Positions 35,302 to 44,262 are shown, counted from the first letter of the stretch. The stretch is 64,000 bases of DNA from Blautia hansenii (GCF_013304445.1 NZ_JAAITA010000011.1:1-64000), one strand, 5' to 3'. The notes: generated from the letters alone by a model not told the origin. Translations and numbers: made by a program.

Positions 35302-37072
35302 ATCGGTCTCTCCTTTTTGCGTCAGTCCTGTCAGGGACTGTTATTTTTACGGTGGCAAACATTTCTTCGTTGATAAATTCCAGGCTGCAGGAATCTCCGA
35401 AGGCCAGCTCCAGTCGCTTGTAAACATTCAGAATTCCAATGCCGAAGCCGTTTGGAAGGATTTCCTTAGAAATCAGTTTTTCCAGAAGGTTTTCTTCGAA
35501 CCGGGACTCCGTATTGGACACGGTAATCACAATGCATTCCGTTTCCCGGTGTGCTTTTATATAAATCAAACATTCATCGCTGTCCTCCTCCAGGGTATAG
35601 TGAATTGCATTTTCAACCAGGGGCTGCAGTGTGAATTTAGGAAGGTAAGTATCCACAAGTTCGGGCGGTATCTCCGTTTCACAGCGCAGACTGTCTTCAA
35701 AGCGGATTTCCTGAATATTCATATAGTATTTAACCAATTCCAGTTCCTGGGACAGAGACGAATCTTTGTTTTTCCGGCTCAGTGTAATCCGCAGCAGCTT
35801 TCCCAGGGATTCTGTCATCAAGGAGATAGGTACGTCTTTCAACAGCTTTGCCCTCCAGTTAATGGACTGTAGGGTATTGTACAAAAAATGGGGATTTATC
35901 TGCATTTCCAGCGCTTTTAATTGTGACTCCTTGGCAAGCAGTTTGTGTTCATAGTTTTCTTTTATCAGAGTCAGTATTTTTGCGGACATGGAATCAAATT
36001 GCTGATGGAGAAGACCGATTTCGTCATAACGGTTTTCGTATGAATAAGGGCAATGAATAATTTCAAATTTTTCATTTCCAAAGGCCTTTATTTTGGTCAT
36101 CAGCGCGTCAAAATGTGTTACCAGGGGTTTCATAAGCACTTTGGTAAGCAAAATACAAAGAAGAAGGCTGGAAAACAGGATGAAGATAAAAAGTTGCTGG
36201 AAAAATTGAATATTCTTGTACATATCCTCATAAGGCGAGAGACAGAAATAATCCCAACCGGTATCTGTAATGCGTCCCCGTATAGTAAAGTAACGGTCTT
36301 GGCAGATTTTTTGAATGGAATATTCGCCTAAATTCACTTTTTCCAGTGCAAATCTTTCGTAATTTTTCAGCGAAGCCGGTGCATAAAGGGTCTGGCTGCC
36401 GTTGCACAGAATGTAGGACACAGAATCCTGACTTTGGTTTGGGGCGGAGATGTCTTCCATCATCTGCCGGATATTAATATTTATAATCAGCACTCCCAGG
36501 TCGTCCAGTTTCAGGTGTTCAATCCGGCGAAGGCTTCGTACCAGAAAAATCCCGTAAGTATCACAGTAATCGGTAATCCAGCAGAGCCGTCCGTCCTGAG
36601 TCCGGGCTGTTTCCAAGATTTCTGATTGAAGTTCAGAGGGAAGAACATGGGAATCAATGCCGGAAGACAGAACAGAAAACTTGTCAGTAACTACCTGTAC
36701 ATAATCTACATAGTAAGATTTGTACTTTTGATAGTAGTTGTTTAGCGCGGCATGTACCCGGGCATAAGAATTAGAGGGCGTGTTGCTGCCATTGCCGTCC
36801 TTGCTTTCCGAAAGGGCTGTCTGTATGGAATTATCTTCTAAAATAAAATTAGCCATGCCCTGTACCGTGTGCAGATTCCGGGAAATATCTTTGGAGGAAT
36901 AAGTCAGCAATTCCCCGGAAGTCTGATACAGCATACGATTGCTGGAACGTATAATCAACAGGAAGCCAGCAAGGATAAATAACGCAAATAAGAAGATTCC
37001 CGGAAGCAAAAGTATAAGAAACTTTTGGGCAAGCGGGGCATTTTGTACTTTTTTTCTTATTTTATGAAACAT
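35279..37072 (-). CDS. YesM-type sensor histidine kinase
   Basis: A 597-aa kinase: membrane helix near residues 20-45, a large extracellular sensing region, a second membrane helix near 285-305, a HAMP segment, and the His_kinase domain with MQINPHFLYNTLQSI (phosphorylated His) followed by an HATPase domain (LQPLVENAIHY, NGFGIGILNVYKRL). YesMN-type systems sense sugars, often together with a lipoprotein, as encoded divergently here. The ATG at 37072 follows GGAGGTAGACTTC. Confidence 0.92.
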   Translation of the reverse strand: MFHKIRKKVQNAPLAQKFLILLLPGIFLFALFILAGFLLIIRSSNRMLYQTSGELLTYSSKDISRNLHTVQGMANFILEDNSIQTALSESKDGNGSNTPSNSYARVHAALNNYYQKYKSYYVDYVQVVTDKFSVLSSGIDSHVLPSELQSEILETARTQDGRLCWITDYCDTYGIFLVRSLRRIEHLKLDDLGVLIININIRQMMEDISAPNQSQDSVSYILCNGSQTLYAPASLKNYERFALEKVNLGEYSIQKICQDRYFTIRGRITDTGWDYFCLSPYEDMYKNIQFFQQLFIFILFSSLLLCILLTKVLMKPLVTHFDALMTKIKAFGNEKFEIIHCPYSYENRYDEIGLLHQQFDSMSAKILTLIKENYEHKLLAKESQLKALEMQINPHFLYNTLQSINWRAKLLKDVPISLMTESLGKLLRITLSRKNKDSSLSQELELVKYYMNIQEIRFEDSLRCETEIPPELVDTYLPKFTLQPLVENAIHYTLEEDSDECLIYIKAHRETECIVITVSNTESRFEENLLEKLISKEILPNGFGIGILNVYKRLELAFGDSCSLEFINEEMFATVKITVPDRTDAKRRDRYASIADC

Positions 37073-37110
37073 GAAGTCTACCTCCATTTTCTTTAATTTT
37101 CAGTAATGAT

Positions 37111-37139
37111 ATTATAACAGTTAGAAAAGAAAAAACCAA
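37111..37139 (-). promoter_or_regulatory. Promoter for the YesMN two-component operon
   Basis: On the minus strand TTGGTT, 17-nt spacer, TATAAT. A plus-strand TATAAT at 37215-37220 with a weak -35 (TTTCTT) may serve the ABC operon, probably needing the activator. Confidence 0.55.
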
Positions 37140-37276
37140 TGAAAGAGGAAAAAATGCAAGGTTTCGTCTAAGAAGAACTAGGTTTTGTTTCTTTCTTCTG
37201 TCTGAAACATGGCATATAATAAACATCACAAACGACGGTCGTGAAAAAATGTAAAGGAAAAGAGGTTGAAGAGACT

Positions 37277-38599
37277 ATGAAAAGAAGAGTGTTAGCAGTG
37301 ATTCTTGGTATGACTATGGTTTGCAGTATGGCAGCCTGCGGCGGAAGCAGCGGAGAAAAGGAAAACAGTGAGAGCACAAAGGAAGATTCCGGAAAACTGA
37401 CCTTTGCCTGGTGGGGTAACCAGGTACGAAATGAGCGTACCAGTAAAATTCTGGAAATGTATTCGGAAGAAAATCCTGGCGTAACCTTTGACGGACAGTT
37501 TTCAGAGTGGAATGATTACTGGAATAAACTGGCAACAGCGTCAGCAGGACATACGATGCCGGATATTGTGCAGATGGATTTACAGTACTATGACCAGTAT
37601 GTAAAGAATGGATTGCTTCTGGACCTGACACCATATATAGAGGAGGGAAAACTGAACTTGTCAGATGTAGATGAGAGCATTCTGGATTCTGCAAAAGTAG
37701 ACGGAAAGACTTATGCAGTCTGCAATGGCGTGAACGCACCTGCACTGCTGTACAATAAAACCGCTTTGGATAAAGTGGGAATTCAAGTGAAAGATGGGAT
37801 GACCATTGATGAATTTGTAGAACTGTCTAAAGAAGTAAAGGAAAAAACGGGATTGCGCACCAATATTGGATATAATCATGAAACTCTGCCAGAGTACTGG
37901 CTTAGAGCAAAAGGCCAGGTGTTTTTTGAAGAAGGAAAGCTGGGGGCAAAAAGTGCAGATGATATCAGTACTATTTTTGACCTGGAAGAACAGGCGGTGA
38001 AAGAGGGCTGGCATGTAGACCCCAGTGTATTTACAGAGATTACGGTAGGCTCTGCCGAGCAGGACCCTATGGTTTACGGAAGCAATGAAGACAGCATGTC
38101 TTGGTGTACTTTTGCTTACTCCAATCAGTTATCTTCAATTCAGCAGGCTGCACCGGAAGGGGTAGAAATCGGAATTACTACCTGGCCTTCAGATGACCTG
38201 GAAAAATCTAATTATCTAAAGCCCAGCCAGTTTTTTGCAGTAACGGCGGATTGTAAAAATCCAGAAGAAGCCGTAAAAGTGTTGGATTATATTACAAATT
38301 CTGTGGAATGTAACGAAGTATTACTGGGAGAAAGAGGTGTGCCGATTTCTCAGAAAGTATCAGAGGCCATCACTCCCCAGTTAGATGAAACCAATCAAAA
38401 GATAGTGGGTTACATTAACCAAGTGGTCACTCCAACCTGTAGTACCATAAATCCTGCAGCGCCTAATGGGGCAAATGAAGTTTACGATTTGCTCAAAAAT
38501 TTAGAGGAACAGGTACTATACGGTCAGATTACCGCAGAAGACGCAGCGAAACAATTATTTGAAGAGGGAAATGCCTTCATGGAGGCAGGCGCTCAATAA
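37277..38599 (+). CDS. Sugar ABC transporter substrate-binding lipoprotein (LplA-like)
   Basis: A 440-aa lipoprotein: short basic start, hydrophobic core, lipobox MAAC with Cys21, then a Ser/Glu-rich linker and a family-1 extracellular solute-binding fold (TFAWWGNQVRNERT at the mature start). It captures an oligosaccharide for the two permeases that follow. Gene order lipoprotein-permease-permease-GH4 equals Bacillus lplABCD, which suggests galacturonides. An ATPase is absent, so a shared MsmX-type ATPase encoded elsewhere is needed. The start at 37277 is preferred over an upstream GTG. Confidence 0.9.
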   Translation: MKRRVLAVILGMTMVCSMAACGGSSGEKENSESTKEDSGKLTFAWWGNQVRNERTSKILEMYSEENPGVTFDGQFSEWNDYWNKLATASAGHTMPDIVQMDLQYYDQYVKNGLLLDLTPYIEEGKLNLSDVDESILDSAKVDGKTYAVCNGVNAPALLYNKTALDKVGIQVKDGMTIDEFVELSKEVKEKTGLRTNIGYNHETLPEYWLRAKGQVFFEEGKLGAKSADDISTIFDLEEQAVKEGWHVDPSVFTEITVGSAEQDPMVYGSNEDSMSWCTFAYSNQLSSIQQAAPEGVEIGITTWPSDDLEKSNYLKPSQFFAVTADCKNPEEAVKVLDYITNSVECNEVLLGERGVPISQKVSEAITPQLDETNQKIVGYINQVVTPTCSTINPAAPNGANEVYDLLKNLEEQVLYGQITAEDAAKQLFEEGNAFMEAGAQ

Positions 38600-38620
38600 A
38601 GAAAAGGAGTCGAGGAAAGT

Positions 38621-39532
38621 ATGAAAAAGACAAAGCAAATGTCCATACGCAAAAAGCTGAATACCGAAAGTGCAGCAGGTATTATCTGCACCATGCCTTT
38701 TATTATTGGATTCCTGTTGTTTATGATAGTCCCTATGGGAATTTCCCTGTACTACTCTTTCTGCAATTATGATATCCTTTCCGCACCCAAGTGGTGCGGT
38801 CTGGATAACTACATTAAGATGTTTACAGATGACCCAAAATTCTGGAAATCTATTGCAGTAACCTTTTATTTTGCGTTGGTTTCCGTGCCCCTGCGACTGA
38901 TTTTTGCCTTGATTGTAGCAATGATTCTGGTAAAGAGCAGTAAGGCATCTGCTTTTTACAGAGCCGTATATTATCTGCCTTCCATTATTGGAGGCTCTGT
39001 TGCAGTGGCGATTCTGTGGAAAAGAATGTTTGCAGCAGACGGTGTAGTGAATAAAATTTTGTCTGTGTTTGGATTTCCAGCGGATTTTGCATGGCTGGGA
39101 AATACGAAGACCGCTATCTGGACGCTGATTATTCTGGCAGTTTGGCAGTTTGGTTCTTCTATGTTGATTTTCCTTTCAGCATTGAAGCAAATTCCCACAG
39201 AATTGTACGAGGCGGCAGATGTGGACGGGGCTAATAAATGCAATAAATTTTTCAAAATTACCCTGCCCCTTTTGACCCCCACTATTTTCTTTAATCTGGT
39301 CATGCAGATGATAAACGGATTCCTGGCCTTTACCCAGTGCTTTATCATTACTCAGGGAAAACCCATGGATTCTACATTATTTTATACCGTGTACACCTAT
39401 TTCCAGTCCTTTAAGTTTTACAATACCGGATACGGCGCAGCCCTGGCATGGATTATGCTGCTTCTTATTGGGCTGATTACACTGGTATTATTTGCAACAA
39501 AGAAATTTTGGGTTTATGATGAAGGGAATTAA
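38621..39532 (+). CDS. Sugar ABC transporter permease (MalF/LplB type)
   Basis: A 303-aa permease with six hydrophobic segments. AAGIICTMPFIIGFLLFMIVP opens the first helix, and the EAA loop ELYEAADVDGANKCNKFFKI (about residues 194-213) contacts the ATPase. It pairs with the MalG-type permease encoded 5 bp later. The ribosome site is AAGGAG. Function follows the lipoprotein and the GH4 enzyme of the same operon. Confidence 0.92.
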   Translation: MKKTKQMSIRKKLNTESAAGIICTMPFIIGFLLFMIVPMGISLYYSFCNYDILSAPKWCGLDNYIKMFTDDPKFWKSIAVTFYFALVSVPLRLIFALIVAMILVKSSKASAFYRAVYYLPSIIGGSVAVAILWKRMFAADGVVNKILSVFGFPADFAWLGNTKTAIWTLIILAVWQFGSSMLIFLSALKQIPTELYEAADVDGANKCNKFFKITLPLLTPTIFFNLVMQMINGFLAFTQCFIITQGKPMDSTLFYTVYTYFQSFKFYNTGYGAALAWIMLLLIGLITLVLFATKKFWVYDEGN

Positions 39533-39537
39533 CGGAT

Positions 39538-40383
39538 ATGAAGAAAGCAAGAATACATAGAAAAATTATCTATCATGTCATAGTTACCATATTTGGCCTG
39601 ATTATGATTTATCCGCTGGTCTGGATGATTATGAGCTCCTTTAAAGATACAAATACTATTTTCACTACAGCGGGACAGTTGATTCCTGAAAAATTTACAT
39701 TGGATAACTACATCAATGGATGGAAAGGATTTGCAGGAGTAAGTTTTGGAACCTTCTTCAAAAACTCTTTGTTTATTTCCGTAGTAGCGACTGTGGGAAC
39801 TGTATTTTCATCTTCCATAGTAGCTTATGGACTTGCGAGATGTAAGTTTAAAGGTAAAAGAATTCTGGTAGTTGCCATGCTGCTGTCCATGATGCTGCCG
39901 GCACAGGTGTTGATGATTCCTCAGTATCTCTGGTATCAGAAACTGGGGTGGGTAAATTCCTATATGCCTTTGATTGTACCATATTGTTTTGCCATTCAGG
40001 GTTTCTTTACCTATTTGATGATGAATTTCATTCAGGGAATTCCCAGAGAACTGGACGAAGCGGCAAAGATTGACGGCTGCTCGTATTACGGGATTTTCGG
40101 AAGAATTATTTTTCCGCTGATGCTTCCGGTATTGATTACATCTGGTATTTTTTCCTTTATGTGGAGATGGGACGATTTCCTGTCTGCCCTGCTTTACATT
40201 AATGATTCAACAAAATATCCGGTGAGTCTTGCTTTGAAATTATTTAGTGACCCTGGTTCTTCTTCCGATTACGGCGCTATGTTTGCTATGGCTACACTGT
40301 CTGTACTGCCGATTATGCTGATATTTATTTTCCTGCAAAAATATATTGTAGAAGGAATCAGTACCTCCGGCTTAAAAGGTTAA
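39538..40383 (+). CDS. Sugar ABC transporter permease (MalG/LplC type)
   Basis: A 281-aa second permease with the EAA loop ELDEAAKIDGCSYYGIFGRI (about residues 172-191) and the C-terminal VEGISTSGLKG that is nearly identical in style to the truncated permease at the start of the window. Unlike that one it keeps its full cytoplasmic N-terminus (MKKARIHRKIIYHVIV). It acts with the MalF-type subunit upstream. The ribosome site is weak, so translation is probably coupled. Confidence 0.92.
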   Translation: MKKARIHRKIIYHVIVTIFGLIMIYPLVWMIMSSFKDTNTIFTTAGQLIPEKFTLDNYINGWKGFAGVSFGTFFKNSLFISVVATVGTVFSSSIVAYGLARCKFKGKRILVVAMLLSMMLPAQVLMIPQYLWYQKLGWVNSYMPLIVPYCFAIQGFFTYLMMNFIQGIPRELDEAAKIDGCSYYGIFGRIIFPLMLPVLITSGIFSFMWRWDDFLSALLYINDSTKYPVSLALKLFSDPGSSSDYGAMFAMATLSVLPIMLIFIFLQKYIVEGISTSGLKG

Positions 40384-40425
40384 GTATGACGTGAATATGA
40401 AATTTGATGAAAAGGAGAATGTCTT

Positions 40426-41829
40426 ATGATTTACAAAGAAGGAAAAGTGTCTGATGTACAAATTGCTTACATAGGGGGAGGTTCCAGAGGTTGGGCTTGG
40501 ACTTTCATGACTGATTTGGCATTGGAACCTAATATGAGCGGAACTATTCGTCTGTATGATTTGAATGAAAACGCAGCAAAGGCGAATGAAACAATCGGAA
40601 ATCATGTTACAGAAAGAGAAGAAGCAGTTGGTAAGTGGAAATATGAAACTTATACAGATGCAGAACAGGCGTTAACTGGGGTGGATTTCATTGTAATTTC
40701 CATTCTTCCGGGAACTTTTGAGGAGATGGCTGTTGATGTACATATGCCGGAGCGTTTGGGAATTTATCAATCTGTAGGAGATACTGCGGGACCGGGAGGT
40801 ATTATGCGTGCACTTCGCACCATTCCCATGTTTGTAAAAATTGCAGAGGATATTAAAAAGTATGCTCCGTCTGCCTGGGTTATCAACTATACCAATCCTA
40901 TGAGTTTATGTGTGAAAACGCTGTATCATACTTTCCCGGAAATTAAGGCATTTGGTTGCTGCCACGAAGTTTTTGGCACACAGAAAGTTTTAAAAGCCAT
41001 TGCAGAAGAAAAGCTGCATTTGGAAAACGTGGATAGAAGAGACATTCATGTTAATGTATTGGGTATCAACCACTTTACATGGTTTGATTATGCAGCATAT
41101 AAGGGTGTTGATTTGTTCCCTGTTTATAGAGAATATATTGAAGAACACTATGAAGAGGGATACAATGAGCCGGATAAAAACTGGGCAAACAGCGCCTTCA
41201 ACTGTGCCCATAGAGTAAAATTTGATTTATTTAAACGCTATGGTTTCATTGCAGCAGCAGGAGATCGCCATCTGGCAGAATTTATGCCGGGTGATGAATA
41301 TTTAAATGACCCAGAAACAGTGAAAAGTTGGAAATTCGGTCTGACAACGGTAGACTGGAGAAAGAAGGATTTAAAAGAACGTCTGGAAAAGAGTGACAGA
41401 CTGTTACACGGCGAAGAAGAAGTCGAGTTGAAACCGACAGGAGAAGAAGGAATTCTTTTAATCAAGGCGCTTTGTGGTTTGGAAAGAGTAGTGAGCAATG
41501 TAAATATTCCGAATACAGCTTTGCAGATACCGAATCTTCCTGCATCTGCAGTTGTAGAAACAAATGCAGTATTTGAAAGAGATGCCATTCGTCCAGTTGC
41601 AGCAGGAAAAATACCGGAGAATGTGAGAACATTGATTATGCCCCATGTGGAAAATCATGAGACAACTTTGAAAGCAGCCTTAACTTGTGACAAAGAACTG
41701 GTAGTACAGGCCTTTTTGAATGACCCGCTTGTAAAGGGTAAAAAGTGTACAGAAGAACAGGTTAGAGAACTGGTAGATGATATGCTTCAGGGAACCTTGA
41801 AATATCTGCCAGAAGGCTGGAAAAATTAA
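40426..41829 (+). CDS. GH4 family glycosidase, probable alpha-galacturonidase (LplD-like)
   Basis: A 467-aa NAD- and metal-dependent glycosidase. YIGGGSRGW (14-22) is the NAD-binding loop, VGDTAGPGG (~122-130) is the family block, and CHEV at 179-182 holds the metal-binding Cys/His pair. GH4 subgroups differ in the residues after this Cys, and, as recalled, CHEV is found in the LplD-type alpha-galacturonidases; the subgroup should be checked. The context of an lplABC-like importer supports galacturonide hydrolysis. AAGGAG precedes the ATG. The gene ends the operon and is followed by a repeated hairpin. Confidence 0.82.
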   Translation: MIYKEGKVSDVQIAYIGGGSRGWAWTFMTDLALEPNMSGTIRLYDLNENAAKANETIGNHVTEREEAVGKWKYETYTDAEQALTGVDFIVISILPGTFEEMAVDVHMPERLGIYQSVGDTAGPGGIMRALRTIPMFVKIAEDIKKYAPSAWVINYTNPMSLCVKTLYHTFPEIKAFGCCHEVFGTQKVLKAIAEEKLHLENVDRRDIHVNVLGINHFTWFDYAAYKGVDLFPVYREYIEEHYEEGYNEPDKNWANSAFNCAHRVKFDLFKRYGFIAAAGDRHLAEFMPGDEYLNDPETVKSWKFGLTTVDWRKKDLKERLEKSDRLLHGEEEVELKPTGEEGILLIKALCGLERVVSNVNIPNTALQIPNLPASAVVETNAVFERDAIRPVAAGKIPENVRTLIMPHVENHETTLKAALTCDKELVVQAFLNDPLVKGKKCTEEQVRELVDDMLQGTLKYLPEGWKN

Positions 41830-42174
41830 ATTTGTGAAACCTTTCATTTTTTTGGGCAGGATTCTACTATTGGTGGAACCTGCCTGTTCCTTAAAATGTA
41901 GTGGAAACCTGCCGGTGTCTGTGTTACAATATATATGAAAGCATTATATTTCCACTATCTAAAAAATCTGTTGCGGCATCTGCCGTGTCTGAAACTCTGA
42001 CAGCATATCAAGGAAAATCTCAATGCTTTTATTCACAAGAAACAGAAAATGCAGAGAGGTTTTAGGAGACATGTTGGAGGATAACAGATAAAGAAGGGTT
42101 ATCTGTTGCCAAAATGGAAAATGTTTGGCAGAGTGTTTCCACCTCCTGCAAAGAAAAGAGGAGGTATTTACATT
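41830..42174. other. Intergenic stretch, no convincing gene
   Basis: About 345 bp between GH4 and the Rpn-like gene. It holds hairpin repeat copy A, a partial further copy of one arm (GTGGAAACCTGCC near 41900), a possible -10 (TACAAT near 41925) and a short open stretch (about 41950-42065) reading KSVAASAVSETLTAYQGKSQ with no start or ribosome site. The last may be a gene fragment but is not recognisable. Confidence 0.5.
41854..41894 (+). repeat. 41-bp hairpin repeat, copy A
   Basis: The sequence is GGCAGG...CCTGCC with an inner TCTAC/GGTGGA region, and matches copy B at 43011-43051 in 39 of 41 positions. It forms a terminator-like hairpin with CTGTTCCTT at its 3' side, downstream of GH4. 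Confidence 0.85.
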
Positions 42175-42972
42175 ATGGAAACAATGAAAACCGTTCCAAA
42201 CAGAATGTATAAGGCTACGGTGTTTGCCATGCTTTTTGAGGACAAAAAGCGTTTGCTGGAACTTTATAATGCCATTAGCGGAAAACATTATACGGACCCG
42301 GATATGTTGGAAATTAACACTTTGGAAAATGCCATTTATATGGCTGTGAAAAATGATATTTCTTTTCTCATAGATGCCAGATTGTCGTTATATGAGCATC
42401 AGTCCACATACAGTCCCAATCTTCCGCTTCGGTTTCTGTTGTATATTTCCAGTCTTTTTTCGTCTATGACAAAGGAGCTGAATCTGTATGGAACAAAGCC
42501 CATAGAACTTCCGACACCCCAGTTTGTGGTATTCTATAATGGTTTACAGGAACAGCCAGACAGAAAAATACTGAAACTTTCAGACCTTTATACGGTAAAA
42601 GGAGAGTGCAATCTGGAGCTGGAAGCGGTAGAAAAGGCTATAGAAGAGTGCATCCGGGAAGGGATTTTGAAAGAATTTCTGGAAAAGAATAAAGCGGAGG
42701 CAAGGAATATGAGCATATTTGAATATGACCAGGAAAAGCACCTCAGGCAGGAGCGGGAAGAAGCCTGGGAAGAGGGAAGAAAGGTTGGAGTAGAGGCTGG
42801 AATTCTTCAGGGATTAGAGAAAGGGTTGGCACAGGGAAAAGAACAGGGAAAATATGATATGCTCTGTAAACTCATACAGAAAAAGCTGAACAAAGGAAAG
42901 AATACAGCCGAGATTGCCAAAGAACTGGAAGAACCGGAAGAGGTTATCATCGGTATTTTGGAGAAACTATAA
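42175..42972 (+). CDS. Rpn family / PD-(D/E)XK nuclease-like protein
   Basis: A 265-aa protein of the Rpn/transposase-like PD-(D/E)XK group abundant in Lachnospiraceae. Typical features are FAMLFEDKKRLLELYNAISG, LENAIYMAVKNDISFLID, LSLYEHQSTYSPNLPLRFLLY and FVVFYNGL, with the conserved Asp/Glu-x-x region inside the first half. The C-terminus is a charged coiled coil with GLEKGLAQGKEQGK. The segment between NLELE and AVEKAIEEC is shorter than I expect for the family, suggesting an in-frame internal deletion. It starts after GAGGAGG and is flanked by two near-identical hairpin repeats. Rpn proteins are DNA nucleases linked to recombination or defence; the role here is unknown. Confidence 0.75.
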   Translation: METMKTVPNRMYKATVFAMLFEDKKRLLELYNAISGKHYTDPDMLEINTLENAIYMAVKNDISFLIDARLSLYEHQSTYSPNLPLRFLLYISSLFSSMTKELNLYGTKPIELPTPQFVVFYNGLQEQPDRKILKLSDLYTVKGECNLELEAVEKAIEECIREGILKEFLEKNKAEARNMSIFEYDQEKHLRQEREEAWEEGRKVGVEAGILQGLEKGLAQGKEQGKYDMLCKLIQKKLNKGKNTAEIAKELEEPEEVIIGILEKL

Positions 42973-43010
42973 AATTCATGCTTCACCAATACTGTAAGGA
43001 CATTTTGGGA

Positions 43011-43051
43011 GGGCAGGATTCCACTATTGGTGGAACCTGCCTGTTTCTTAA
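43011..43051 (+). repeat. 41-bp hairpin repeat, copy B
   Basis: Second copy of the GGCAGGATTCCAC/GTGGAACCTGCC hairpin, 1157 bp from copy A. It lies between the converging Rpn-like gene and retron RT, covers the RT stop codon and probably terminates both. Confidence 0.85.
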
Positions 43052-44022
43052 TCATGAATAAAAAAAGAGTTTGTTATCCACCTCTTCCATTCACAAAATT
43101 CCCCGTCTTCCGGATTTATCTGCAGAACATATTGAATTTTGCCAAGGAGTCTTTGGAGATATTTCTGTTTATCACCCGTATACTCAATATGAGATAAATG
43201 GTTTTCTAAGCCGAATTTTCGGATATAATAACACTCCTGACGCAGACGACGGCGGTAATTCTTCGGAACCTGAAGTTTTTCGTTCGCTACAATGCCTGTA
43301 ATCTCCTGCCGGTTTTTCTGGGAGCAGATACGGGTTTTCTTATGGTTCAACTCAAAGCCCAGACGGTTTAAAAAGCCCTCTGCTTTTTTTAGTACTTCTT
43401 TTGGATGAAAGTCACCGGAAAAGGTCATATCGTCACAATATCTGGTATAAGCAATTTCTCGTACCCGGCACCAGTTTCCCATGTATTCGTCAAAAGGTTT
43501 CATGACAAGATTAGAAAGATAGGGGGAAGTTGGCGCGCCTTGAGGCAGTCTGTCTTTATAACAGCACAGATGAGCCAAAAGTGTGCGTACAGAATCCGGT
43601 ATTCTCTCACAGGGAAATCCATGCTGATAGACGCTGATATAAGAAATACTGTCAAAAAAATCCTGTATATCCAGTTTCAACACCAGTTTTTGTGCCTGGT
43701 GAGGGAAAGCGTTGCTGCGAAGAGAGATTCCTTTTTGATAGGCGCAGGCATAGCCGGATACCGGAAATTCCCTTAGAACCTGCCGCAAAATTTGTGTTTG
43801 GACATACTTTAATACACTGTCCGGCGCATGAAGAATTCTTTTAGTGCCGTTTCTTTTAGGGATGGAGATTTTTTCGTAGTGTTCGTCTGCGTGATTGGCA
43901 AGAGCGTATAAAAGAGCCATTTCAGCGGTCGGTGTGTGGGTGAGATTTTCTGTCAGATGCAGAGAAAGAAGGAAATCCTGTGTCTGTTCTTTTGTATAAT
44001 ATTTCCAGAGAGAGGGAGCCAT
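43048..44022 (-). CDS. Retron-type reverse transcriptase
   Basis: A 324-aa RT with the order expected for retron enzymes. NAFPH at 104-108 matches the NAxxH motif of region X, LDIQDFFDSI (117-126) is RT motif A, QGAPTSPYLSNL (161-172) is RT motif B, YCDD (195-198) is the catalytic motif (more often YADD), and ITG (241-243) fits the VTG of region Y. There is no maturase or endonuclease domain, as a group II intron protein would have. It would copy part of the RNA encoded just upstream into msDNA. The ribosome site on the minus strand is GGAGGTATC. Only the RT is in this orientation; no effector is fused to or co-directional with it. Confidence 0.88.
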   Translation of the reverse strand: MAPSLWKYYTKEQTQDFLLSLHLTENLTHTPTAEMALLYALANHADEHYEKISIPKRNGTKRILHAPDSVLKYVQTQILRQVLREFPVSGYACAYQKGISLRSNAFPHQAQKLVLKLDIQDFFDSISYISVYQHGFPCERIPDSVRTLLAHLCCYKDRLPQGAPTSPYLSNLVMKPFDEYMGNWCRVREIAYTRYCDDMTFSGDFHPKEVLKKAEGFLNRLGFELNHKKTRICSQKNRQEITGIVANEKLQVPKNYRRRLRQECYYIRKFGLENHLSHIEYTGDKQKYLQRLLGKIQYVLQINPEDGEFCEWKRWITNSFFIHD

Positions 44023-44075
44023 ATGATACCTCCGTGTTTCCTGTATTGCTATTCATGAAAATGTATTTTTAAAAA

Positions 44076-44262
44076 CACAGCAGACACTAAATGGTGATAC
44101 CGGATTCGGCGAAGAGGTACGGCGCCGCAGGCGAGAAAGCACATGCAGTGTGCAGATGTACCTCGGAGCCGAAGGAGGGCTGGCGCAGCCATACCTTTCG
44201 GAATAAAAAATAGAAAAGCGACTCGCTTCTCTGACAGAAAACTGTCTCCTCTGTCTGCTGTG
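44076..44262 (-). ncRNA. Retron msr-msd non-coding RNA (candidate)
   Basis: On the minus strand the locus runs from a1 CACAGCAGACA (44262-44252) to a2 TGTCTGCTGTG (44086-44076), perfect 11-bp complements. After a1 come two short stem-loops, GACAG-TTTT-CTGTC (44246-44233) and AAGCG/CGCTT (44228-44216), typical of msr. A U-rich spacer leads to a GC-rich, multi-branched msd: CCGAAAGG/CCTTCGG (with inner GGCT/AGCC) and GAGGTAC/GTACCTC enclosing smaller hairpins. A2 ends 54 nt before the RT start codon. Size (187 nt) and layout fit retrons. The branching G and msDNA ends cannot be placed from sequence alone. Confidence 0.75.

Noticed and set aside
41950-42065. Short open stretch reading KSVAASAVSETL...
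   Set aside because: No start, no ribosome site and no recognisable family; kept only as part of the intergenic note.
41854-43051. CRISPR array
   Set aside because: Only two copies of the repeat, 1.16 kb apart, with a gene between; each copy is a hairpin.
43071-43776. Plus-strand reading frames across the retron RT
   Set aside because: They are antisense to a protein with complete RT motifs and have no ribosome site or recognisable product.
43048-44022. Group II intron maturase
   Set aside because: The protein is only 324 aa, lacks maturase and endonuclease domains, carries NAxxH and ITG-type retron motifs, and no intron-like RNA domains flank it.
44100-44210. tRNA or IS-end origin of the GC-rich structured region upstream of the RT
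   Set aside because: No TψC-like or acceptor pattern and no transposase nearby; the perfect flanking a1/a2 repeat and RT proximity fit a retron RNA better.
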